Shown one piece after another: positions 32,713 through 42,800 of a DNA stretch of 64,000 nucleotides (within the stretch, counting starts at the first letter, position 1; the number at the start of each line of letters is the position of its first letter). The stretch is taken from contig OX459101.1 in the NCBI GenBank assembly GCA_949775045.1, forward strand, positions 4,402,465 through 4,466,464. Direction: 5' to 3'. Source of the DNA: Metridium senile. Lineage: Eukaryota; Cnidaria; Anthozoa; Actiniaria; Metridiidae. The translations under genes and the position numbers were made by a program. The notes beneath the pieces are model-generated. The model saw only the letters and a program-made list of their open reading frames with translations, was not told the origin of the DNA and searched no databases.

Positions 32713-32937
32713 AAAATATAAAACTGAAAAAGCATATATAGTATAAATACATCAGATAATAAAGAATGAATAACAAAGATGTACTGTAATTTAAATACTG
32801 CTCTGATAGTAATATTTATTTCTCCCTTCATTTATCTTTATTCTTTTGCTCATCTTTATTCTTTCATGCGTTCATTCATTCTTCCATTCATTCATTCTTT
32901 TTCCCATTCATTCTTTGATTTATTTATTCTTTAATTC

Positions 32938-33035
32938 GATAGGAAATATAATGAAATTTGTGACACCGTAAAAAAAGGTTGACTTAACTTTACCGACGTT
33001 TCGAGCTTTAGCCCTTCGTTGGAGTAATATTTTTT
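32938..33035 (-). mobile_element. Hammerhead-like element, truncated, head-to-head with next
   Basis: The - strand carries CCAACGAAGGGCTAAAGCTC, GAAACGTC and CGGTGTCACAAATTTCATTA. It abuts another copy in opposite orientation, forming a large inverted repeat around 33035. Confidence 0.7.
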
Positions 33036-33155
33036 TTTTACTCCGACGAAGGGCTAAAGCTCGAAATGTCATATGTTACAAATTTCATTATATTCAGCCT
33101 GTCGTTTATATCAATCACCGACGCAGCCTATACTAGTTTACTCGCTAGTTTACAT
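33036..33155 (+). mobile_element. Hammerhead-like element, head-to-head with previous
   Basis: It starts CCGACGAAGGGCTAAAGCTC then GAAATGTC and ends with GACGCAGCCTATACTAGTTT. The internal AGTTAACTT section is deleted. Confidence 0.7.
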
Positions 33156-33499
33156 TTCTTCTTTAATTCATTAATTTCTTCTTTCATTCTTTCATTCATT
33201 CATTCTTCATTCTTTCTTTCTTTCTTTCTTTTCATTTATTCAGTTATGTTGTTATCGTTATGTTTTGTTTTTGCCGGAATGATTGTCTTCTGTATTGTAA
33301 AACATCTCTAGCCGAGTGTTGATGGTTCAAACTAACGAGGATGTGACTTATCGGGGATGGATTTGAAATAAAAAAATAAAATGAAAATAAAACTTGAAAA
33401 ATATACTTCGTAAAACCACAGAATATGAAAAATAATTTCAGAAAACGAATAAATAATAAATAAGGAACAACAAGGAGTTCAATTTTTGGTTGTAAATGT

Positions 33500-33850
33500 T
33501 AGGATGTTCAATATTCAAATGGATTTTTAAACTATATCATAGAAAGGGTGTTTTCGATGGCAACGAAAATGGCCGACACGGCGCGCATTGCATCGTGGTT
33601 GAGACGGCTCCTTTAAGAGTTCGAGTTACCGAGGGTTCGTATTTATTTGCTCCGACTTACCGTGGTTCGATTTACAGAGGTTTTAACTGAACAAGGGCTC
33701 AAATTTGCGAGGATTCGCTTGCAAACGGAACTGTTTACCGACGATTCTAATTATCTGGATCCAGCTTCCCTCGCAGCCGTTTTTAGGTACACAGGAAGCC
33801 CGGCTTTGAAGGAGACTAGAAAGCTATGATTAATCAAAACTTATTGACTC
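33500..33850. other. GC-richer segment with repeated GGTTCGATTTACCGAGG-like words
   Basis: Words such as GTTCGAGTTACCGAGG, TCGTATTTATTTGCTCCG and GGTTCGATTTACAGAGG recur between 33615 and 33715. ACACAGGAAGCCCG at 33790 resembles a CACAGG-type transposon end. An ATGGCCGACACG start at about 33569 is closed by a stop after 15 codons. Probably transposon debris. Confidence 0.35.
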
Positions 33851-33929
33851 GTAATAAATGAATAATGATGATAAAGTTGGGGAATCATTTGAACCATCTG
33901 GTGAAATTTTGCTATATATACTTTTTATA

Positions 33930-34285
33930 TAGTTACTCCGACGAATGGCTAAAGCTCGAAACGTCAGTAAAGTTAAATTAACAATTTTCACGGTGTTACA
34001 AATTTAATTATATTAGCAGTCGTTTATATCAGGCCTCGTCTACACGAATCCGATCTGGCTGAAACCGCATAGAAATATTTGCGTCCACACGAATCCGCGT
34101 ATCCGGAGGATTCAAGTAAAAGTATGCGGTTTCGGTGACCGGATTCACTGGATTCGTGTGGACGATAGGCCGATTCGCATCAAAAAGTATGCGGTTTCAA
34201 AAGTATCCGGATCCGTGTAGACGGGGTCTCAAACACCGACGCAGCCTTAACTAGTTTACTTGTAAGGTTTCCATTTATATAGACG
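33930..34285 (+). mobile_element. Hammerhead-like element interrupted by a nested MITE
   Basis: The left part (33930-34031) carries CCGACGAATGGCTAAAGCTC and GAAACGTC. The right part resumes at 34229 with TCAAACACCGACGCAGCC. Removing 34032-34228 and one TCA restores the family sequence TATATCAAACACCGACGCAG. Confidence 0.85.
34032..34228. mobile_element. 197-bp MITE with GRCCYCGTCTACACG ends, 3-bp target duplication TCA
   Basis: The left end GGCCTCGTCTACACGAATCC mirrors the right end GGATCCGTGTAGACGGGGTC. The TCA duplication lies at 34029-34031 and 34229-34231. TATGCGGTTTC recurs inside. A second copy starts at about 63892 and runs off the window. A 3-bp duplication is usual for PIF/Harbinger or CACTA-type elements. 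Confidence 0.88.
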
Positions 34286-34636
34286 CATAATTGTTTCGTT
34301 GTCAATAGGGCATTAGTATTATTGTATACTTTCACATAATTCTCTGCCGTAAATCACTTCCCTCAAGAGTTTGCCTTTCGCCCGGGGTAAGTTTTATGAC
34401 CATTGATACATTGGAAGATATCGAAAATTATTTTCAAAATAGGTAAACTTTTCGACCGCTTACTCAAGGCTCGCATTGTTTTGGTTGTCCGAGAGCGCTA
34501 TTGTCTATATTTTTTACTCAATTTGTGAATTTCGATATGCATTGTCACCTCTCAAACAACACTTGACCACCTTTCGTTAGCCGAGAAGCTCCGAGTGTGA
34601 ATCGTTTGAATATTATAATGACAAAGGACGATTACG

Positions 34637-34714
34637 ATGGGTGCTTCCAATGTATCAATGGTCATAAAACTGCAGGGCTTGACGAGTAACTATTTCAAAA
34701 AAGCCAATGCTGCG
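34637..34714 (+). CDS. Candidate short first exon (unidentified)
   Basis: An ATG opens 26 codons (MGASNVSMVIKLQGLTSNYF, then KKANAA) up to a GCG|GTAAGA donor. A strong acceptor with a T tract ends at about 35026, but the joined frame stops after five more codons. VIKLQGL resembles the start of RRM domains, which is far too short for a call. Recorded as a weak candidate only. Confidence 0.2.
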
Positions 34715-35586
34715 GTAAGAAAAAAAATCATCAGGGAAATTTTAAGTTTTGAAATCTTTTGTAAAAATGTGTGCAATATTAGACAAAAGAAGAAAAAGCG
34801 CAGTTATATCTTACCTATGTCCTAATAGCCTGAAGTGATTTCGTTCATGTTCGCCAGACGGATAACTAAGACATTTGTTGACCAAATGAGACCAAAAGCA
34901 ACTTTTTCTGAGTGATGTTTTTGATCAAGTGAAATGGATGCTTGAATCATTTAATTTATTTGCTGTGTAAATGTTTAAAAGCGTTTTATTAAAAAATGCC
35001 TCCATATAAATCTTTTTTTTTTTCAGCAACAACGAAGACCTTGATCTGGAGTTTGTGAAACAATCAATGCGGTTTTATAGAAAACTCTATTTCGCCTAAA
35101 ATTGTCGTATTTGTCAAAACCACTTTTCTATCATTAAACATTATTGCTAGTCCCGATTGCAATATTTCAAACATCAGAAAAAACTTCAATCTATGCTTCA
35201 ACTCGCTATGGAAATTAATTTGAATTTATTTCTCTACGCGCGTCGCACTTTGCGATCAGACAGCGACGGTGGCCCTTCAAAAATACTCAGTCTAGCCTCC
35301 TTGACGTTCCTTATGACAATTAGAACTGAATAAACAGTGCATCTGTCTATATTCTGTACGCTAAGAAACCATTAAAGTATGACCTAAGGCTATATAAAGG
35401 CGATCATGTATTAATCAACTCCACCACAGGCAGCCCAGAACAAAGTTAGCCTTAACTTAGGGTTGTTTTGATATTTATTCAAGTAGCCTCCTTCGCAGGG
35501 ACCTCTTTAATAACTTTTTATCTTTCGGGCTTCCTTTGTAATGGTATTATTTACAAAGAGATGCCTACGAGAAGTCTAGATGAATA

Positions 35587-35882
35587 TACACCTATTTCAA
35601 AAATCGTTGTCGCAATCAAAGCTACAATGTGCACTCTGAAGCTTGCAAAGGATGTCGGTAATATGAACATAATTTATGATTTATTGCGCGTTTTATAAGA
35701 TATATTGTTTCATCATCTATCACTGCAACAATTTGTTATGATCATATAACACAAACACGTACAATAAAAATATATTATATGACTAAATCGATAACAAGAG
35801 AAGAAATACCGACACCCTTTGTAGGCTTCAGAGTGTGGACTGTAGCTTTGATTGCGACAACGATTTTTGAAATAGGTGTATA
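35587..35882. mobile_element. 296-bp foldback element, TATACACC ends
   Basis: Inverted arms of about 85 bp share TACACCTATTTCAAAAATCG, TTGTCGCAATCAAAGCTACA and AAAGGATGTCGGTA on the left. TACCGACACCCTTTG through AATAGGTGTATA lies on the right. TA flanks both sides. An element of nearly equal length lies at 61493-61789. No ORF is seen. Confidence 0.85.
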
Positions 35883-35894
35883 ATAATTTGATTC

Positions 35895-36130
35895 TTAGTG
35901 CACCACATATAATCTCAATGCTCTTACAATTAATATGGAAAATAAAGTACATGAATAGGAAATGTAAATGATTATAATAACAATATGGAATATAATGATA
36001 GGAATAGTAATTATAGCGGAAAGCCTAGGAGTTAAATAATAATGTCTTGAGTTCTATTTCAAAAGACTAGGTGGAAGCTAGGAGCGTTCCTTAAGTCTAG
36101 CTGTAGTTCGTTCCACAAGCCGGAGCACAT
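35895..36130 (-). mobile_element. LINE relic, C-terminal RT end
   Basis: The - strand from about 36125 reads GLWNELQLDLRNAPSFHLVF, matching the LWNxLPxxLRxAxSxxxFK end of LINE ORF2 proteins. Stops and an AT-rich tail with TTGTAAGAGCATTGAG follow. The same tail text occurs inverted at 8360 and 8587. Confidence 0.65.
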
Positions 36131-36799
36131 ATTCATTGATTTATTCACTTATTAACCACTGCTCAGTCGTTTTTTCTTTGAATCTTTGAATCATTTTGTC
36201 CTCAACAAAAGGAAATATCTCTAAAGAAATACTGTTTTTTCTTTACCTTTACAAAAGTACACAATAAAAGCAATTAATACAAATGTGATTTTTCACATGA
36301 ATGGAGTTATGAACTCCATTATAATAATAAGCAATGTTCTACAGTGTTTTGACTAAGAAATCGCTAATAGCGCGATCTATTGTTAAACACTTTGCTCACC
36401 GCTGTGATGAAATAATGGTGTTCATTCATTATAGAAAAAACATTTTGGCCCTGTTCTGCCCGCCATTGTAGACCGCTCTTTAAAATATCAAATGTAATTT
36501 AATTTGATCTGGTGACCGTTTACAGTGCAACTATTGAAACCGAGGCCACCAAAGCATAATTATCCAATCACGATAGAGAATATGAACAATAGAATCTCTA
36601 CAAATGTTTGACTTTTTTTGCTTAAAATGCTAATAATTTTCATTATATGTAGACGGAATAGATCAAGATTGAATAAGAAACTTCTTCGTCTGTCAGAACC
36701 TCAATTTTTGTTTATCTCAAAAACCTTTTATTTTTATTTTTGTTTCAGTAGACGTCGCATTAATTGAAATACTGTGGTAAAAGAGTGTGTTACTTACTC

Positions 36800-37570
36800 A
36801 CGTAACGGCTGTTAATTCTTCGTCGGGTAAAAATGTTAACTTATACACTGTATAAAAGAGAGTCACTCCATGTTATACTTACTGACTTTAGAACGTTAAC
36901 TGATCCTTCGGTTGCATGAGAAAAAAATGGTAACTTATACACCGTATAAAAGAGATTCGGTATTACTTACGGCTGACTTTAGATTGAAGACTTTAGATTG
37001 AATTTATGACATTGTTTATAAACATCATTAGTTGAGAAACAACTTTCTTTACGTGCTGCCAACAGGGCGCTCATGAGAATTCCATCTTGTATTCTTTATG
37101 ATATTGTTCTTGTACTTTTCTGCACCGTTGACGTTGTTGTTGTTGTTGTCAAGTGTTGTTATCAAGCACCTTTCTCCGCGGCGAAGCTTTCTGCATGCTG
37201 GCCGTTGGCTCAAGACGAGCTCATCCGCCCTTTGAAAATACAGGACTGAGTTCTTAAACACAGACTGGGCGGCGTCATGTACTCTGTTAAGACTGAACCT
37301 ACTTTTAAGTCTATAAGAGGCTTCTATCTTCACTAATAAAACGCCACTAGAGTATACATATATCGATAAGACAAAAGTTAAAGTACTTTTTTTTTTGTCT
37401 TGATATCAATCTATTAGGAATGGACTGGCACTGTCTTGTACTTGCAGTCTTTTAAAATCTATAAGAGGGTGATTTTACTTGTTACTTATAAGAACGGTAC
37501 TAGATTAACATACTCTATAAGACAAAAGTTCTTAAGTACTTTTTTTGTCTTAGTATCCGCAAGGTATTAT
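36800..37570. repeat. Two short tandem duplications
   Basis: AACTTATACACTGTATAAAA and AACTTATACACCGTATAAAA lie about 105 bp apart (near 36838 and 36941). ATAAGACAAAAGTT with an AAGTACTTTTTTT run recurs near 37365 and 37520. Both are diverged two-copy repeats. Confidence 0.6.
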
Positions 37571-38109
37571 ATGGACAGACTGGGTGTCTTGTATTTGATT
37601 TCATGATTAAGAAAACCTACTTCAGTGATTTCATGATTAAGAAAACCTACTTCAGTTATCTTAATTCTATAAGAAGGCTCTTTCGTTACTAATAAAAAAG
37701 GGATTCCCCCCCTCCCCCCCTATCTGTCTTGTACGTACTTGGTCTTAGTTAAAGAAAACTCATTCAAGGGAGGGATTTAAACAACCAGATAAACAAATGT
37801 AAGAAGAAGAAATTTACAATGGAGGAAAGAGCAATGGATTCATTAAATACGTTTGTTTGGATAAAACTGTTTTATCGATATTTTTAAATATATATTTTTT
37901 AAATGTTTATAACATCATATTAATATTAACTGCGATTTTGATTCTTACGATTATTATAGTTATCATTACCACCACCCAGGTAATCATCATCATCGTCATC
38001 ATCACCATCATCGCTATCAATAATAATAATAATAACTTTTATCTATACACGATTAAATTACAGCACAGCTGATGTGGTCGTGTTAAAATAACAATACATC
38101 AAATAACAT

Positions 38110-38255
38110 TAGAGTACAAACATTAAAAGTGTGCATCATAAATACCACTAAATACTGCTAAATTATGCAAATTCTTTTGTTTTCTATTGTTTAATCAACA
38201 CTATTTAGTGGTAAATAGTACAAAGTATTGCACACTTTTAGTGTTTGTACTCTAT
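38110..38255. mobile_element. Foldback element, AGAGTACAAACA ends
   Basis: AGAGTACAAACATTAAAAGT then GTGCA pairs with TGCACACTTTTAGTGTTTGT then ACTCT. ACCACTAAATA pairs with TATTTAGTGGT inside. About 146 bp, non-coding. Confidence 0.8.
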
Positions 38256-38612
38256 CCACCCGTTTCCCTCCCACCTAAAATTATTAGCTCTATCAAGTCG
38301 CTCCCACGTAAATCATTTATTAAAAAAATAAAATAAAAGTGCTTAATGAATTATATTTAGACTTTTATTTATTTCTACTTATCTTTATTATATACATTAT
38401 TGTTCTTATTACATTTATATCAAGTAATTAAGGAAAACGTCTTTTCACCACTTGTTTAGTCAACTGGTGGACTGGCTCGAAAACTTTAGTTACTCCAGTC
38501 CACGGGCACCTGTTCCGTGTTCTATTTGATTAATTTTCTATTCTAAGCAATTATAATATTTATAATTATGTAGTCTATGTATTTAAACAATTTTATTAGT
38601 GTGCAAATAAAA

Positions 38613-39720
38613 TTGAAATGTAAAACAATAAAAATTACTTTCAAAATTCCTAAATTCCTATTCAGAAAATGTTCGTTCTATAAAACTATAAAAACTTCTT
38701 TAAAAATTCCTAAATTCCTATTCAGAAAATGTTCATTTTATAAAACTATAAAAATTACTTTCAAAATCCCTAAATTCCTATTCAGAAAATGTTCATTTTA
38801 TAAAACTATAAAAATTACTTTAAAAATTCCTAAATTCCTATTCAGAAAATGTTCATTTTATAAAACTATAAAAATTACTTTAAAAATTCCTAAATTCCTA
38901 TTCAGAAAATGTTCGTTCTATAAAACTATAAAAACTTCTTTAAAAATTCCTAAATTCCTATTCAGAAAATGTTCATTTTATAAAACTATAAAAATTACTT
39001 TAAAAATTCCTAAATTCCTATTCAGAAAATGTTCATTTTATAAAACTATAAAAATTACTTTAAAAATTCCTACATTCCTATTCAGAAAATGTTCATTTTA
39101 TAAAACTATAAAAATTACTTTAAAAATTCCTAAATTCCTATTCAGAAAATGTTCGTTCTATAAAACTATAAAAACTTCTTTAAAAATTCCTAAATTCCTA
39201 TTCAGAAAATGTTCATTTTATAAAACTATAAAAATTACTTTAAAAATTCCTAAATTCCTATTCAGAAAATGTTCATTTTATAAAACTATAAAAATTACTT
39301 TAAAAATTCCTAAATTCCTATTCAGAAAATGTTCATTTTATAAAACTATAAAAATTACTTTAAAAATTCCTAAATTCCTATTCAGAAAATGTTCGTTCTA
39401 TAAAACTATAAAAACTTCTTTAAAAATTCCTAAATTCCTATTCAGAAAATGTTCATTTTATAAAACTATAAAAATTACTTTAAAAATTCCTAAATTCCTA
39501 TTCAGAAAATGTTCGTTCTATAAAACTATAAAAATTACTTTCAAAATTCCTACATTCCTATTCAGAAAATGTTCATTTTATAAAACTATAAAAATTACTT
39601 TAAAAATTCCTAAATTCCTATTCAGAAAATGTTCGTTCTATAAAACTATAAAAACTATTTTAAAAATTCCTAAATTCCTATTCAGAAAATGTTCATTCTA
39701 TAAAACTATAAAAGTTACTC
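38613..39720. repeat. 60-bp minisatellite, about 18 copies, with 240-bp higher-order unit
   Basis: The unit contains TTCCTAAATTCCTATTCAGA then AAATG. A variant unit with CGTTCTATAAAACTATAAAA then ACTTC occurs on the lines starting 38641, 38881, 39121 and 39361, exactly 240 bp apart. A + strand frame of 440 codons (38577-39899) runs through the array because 60 is a multiple of three. A protein is not claimed. Confidence 0.97.
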
Positions 39721-39866
39721 AAAATCGTCATCTTCATCGTTATCACCACCATCATCATCGTTATCGCAATCGTCATCACCATCATCATCGTCGTCATTAT
39801 CATTATCATCATAGCTATCACCATTCAACATCGCCACCACCACCATCTCATTATCATTATAAGCAA

Positions 39867-42800
39867 TTAGGGATATTCGAGGCTCGCTCGAGTCTTTAGC
39901 CTTTTGTACTTTGCTTTTTGATTTTTCTTTCGACCTGCTGCAACCGAAGTTATCTCTGCTGGCTCGCTTGAGTCTTTAGCCTCTTTTTCTTTGCATTTAG
40001 ATTTTTCTTTCGATCTGCATGCTTTGTTGTTTTGTGTTTCACTTTCAAAGTTATCTCGACTTTTCCTCATCCTGATGTAGCGTTTGAGAATATCCTTGAT
40101 TTTACGATGGCGTCTTTCAGCGCTTAAATCTTCTACTGATTGAGAGTTCTGATAAAGACAATGGAAACATTTCCTATATTTTAGCTTATCTACTATACAC
40201 CCGTTTTCACATAATTCCCAAATGAACCCGTTCGTTCGTTCATTCATTCATTCGTTAGTATGTTTTTTCGTTCGTTCGTTCGTTCGTTCGATCCTTTCTT
40301 CATTCGATCAATCGTTTGTTCGTTCATTTATTCGTTTACTTTTTTTTCATTCCGGCTCTATTTCTTTCTTTCTCTCTCATTTTTCTTCTTGTTTCCTTTA
40401 TATATCACCTCCTCCTTTTTCACTTGTGGATTGTAAATCCGTGAGTTTTTGGGATGGAGGTTTTGTTTCTTTTCTTTATAACTCTCTTTGCTTTAACCAG
40501 GGCTTTCAAGATCCATCGGCCAAGTCAGTACAGATAACACACACCACGAACAGACGTTACAGAGAAATTAGCCTCACCTCTTGTATATCTGAGAAACCTT
40601 GATTCGAATGATAACTAGAACTCGCGTGATCCTAGAATGAAAAGGTCAGAAGTGACTGTAAAGTTCTACGATTTAGATTATATTTGTATTTTAATTATTT
40701 TCAATGCTGGCAAAATAACCCTACAATGTTGAAAAAGGTGGCTCAATAGGTTATCCGAGTTCGATCCCCATGCAGTGGCCTCACACTTAGCTTGTTTCGA
40801 CTTGTTTTTATTCTGTGTAGCATTGAGTAGCTTTAAATATCCGTAAGACGTTAAAATCCGTAAAACGCAGCATTAATAGAGAAAGGTGGAACTAGCGGCT
40901 TCCTGGGAGACCAGCTTACTTTATAGTTTTAGCTAGTTATATATTTATTTACCGACGCTAAATAATAGTCCTTTCTCAATCTGACGCTTGCTTCTGGAAG
41001 ACAGTACATGCAGGTAAGTGAGTGAGTGTGGTATGTGTAGGTATTGTCCATTCACTGTCCATTCATCAGTGATTCGCCCCTCATTTCGCGCGACAAAATT
41101 GCTAATGTTAATGTGTACAAGTCTCAAACTTGGAACGGCCGGTGAGCAAACCATGGCCTCCTGAATGAAAATTGGATGCTCTTCTAACTGAACCAATTGT
41201 GGTCAATGAATGTTATCATCAGAAATATCTTACCTTCTTACAGCATCTGTAATAAATTTTCTTGAGTTGTTTAAATATGAATCTAGTGTTTGGGAAGAGG
41301 TTGAGTGGTGGAGGTAGAATACTGCCTTTCTCGACCCAGAACATCCACAGTCTTGACCTGGACACTTTCCATTTCTTGATCGCATTGTTCTACAGAAACG
41401 AAGCATAAATTAGGCTAAATATAAATAGAGTACAAACACATAAACAATTGCCTGATTTCATCTCGTGCATGAGCGGATTCGGTATAAGGCCCTACATTAC
41501 GACTTATAACAAACCCACATAGCCTGAAGAGCATAAAACCCTACTGTTTGTTGTTTATCGAGTCAATAATGAACGAAATAGCCATTCAAATTTTTTAAAA
41601 TGTATAAAGAAATGTAGAGAAGTCCGGACATTTTACGGCATACCACAGAAATCCCATTAACTTACCGCAATATCATCAAACGATTTTGTCATCATAGCAA
41701 TCAGCATATTGATGGCGACAATAACTCCGAGGACTTGAAAAAAGCCAAACAGAAACTCTCCTGTCCCATTGGTGATTGCAAAATTGTCTCCCTCGATGCT
41801 AAAGCTGTTTAGTTCTGTCAGGCCAAACAGAGACCAAAACAAACCATGGAGACCAGAGTGAACTCTAATTTTAAAAATGAATAAATAAATAAGTGGATAG
41901 ATGAATGAATAATTGACTGATTTGGTGAATAAATGACATGGATACATGGATGAATAGATGGATAAATAAATCAATCAATGGATGGTTTGATGAATGAATG
42001 GATTGATGGTGGAATTTAATGAGCAAGATAATTAACAAATCGAAGTCAGTTTTCTATGGGTCTACTGTAATCGACAATCAAAATTACGTCTGATCAAAAC
42101 TCAAGTGGAACCACGAGCGCAGCGAGGGTTTCACTGCAAAGTTTTGATCATTTGTGACGTAATTTTGATTGTCGATTACAGTACAGACCCATAGAAAACT
42201 GACTTCGATTTGTTTTTTTTACCATCAATAAGCGAAAAACAACTAAAAAAAGTTTGAAGAAAACCGTTTTATCCGCTCGCGCACGGATGTCGTGAGCACA
42301 AACAGGTCTGGACTGTAATCGACAATGGCTCTCAGCCAATCAGCGCGCGAGAAATTTACAAGTTATGGTAAAAACTTTAATAGACAGATGAATCAATGTA
42401 TCTCCAAAAAAGTGACTTACTGTGAGAATCGATGGCTTGTGTCCAGGTTCTTAGAATCACCGCCACTATTTTTTGGGCAGCAATGTACTTCTGCATACTG
42501 ATATAATGTGAATACAACTTTATCAGACTAAAGCCAAAAGCCACAATGATCAGAGCAAAGAACACCATAAACTTCATAACATCAAGAATCAAATAATACA
42601 ACGACAGCTGCAGGGGACCCAGCTTGTCGTTCGCTTGAAAAACGGCAGAAATTCGCAGGAAACTCAAAACCATTCCGATCGAAAACAAACTGTTTGAAAG
42701 TAGAATGACTTTAAAGGTTGTGGGGTGCTCGACAGGGTCGAAAACCATCCAGCGCCCAGCGATACTGTAGGCGACAAGACTCAGGACGTACGATATAGTA

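Noticed and set aside
31317..32831. 504-codon - strand frame of IFLFFLFY repeats
   Set aside because: It is the by-product of a 24-bp minisatellite whose unit is a multiple of three and contains no stop in this frame.
31420..39720. CRISPR-like or bacterial repeat arrays
   Set aside because: Repeats are contiguous minisatellites without spacers, in a eukaryotic setting.
38577..39899. 440-codon basic repeat protein
   Set aside because: It runs through a 60-bp minisatellite. There is no flanking gene structure and no known domain, so it is kept only as a finding.
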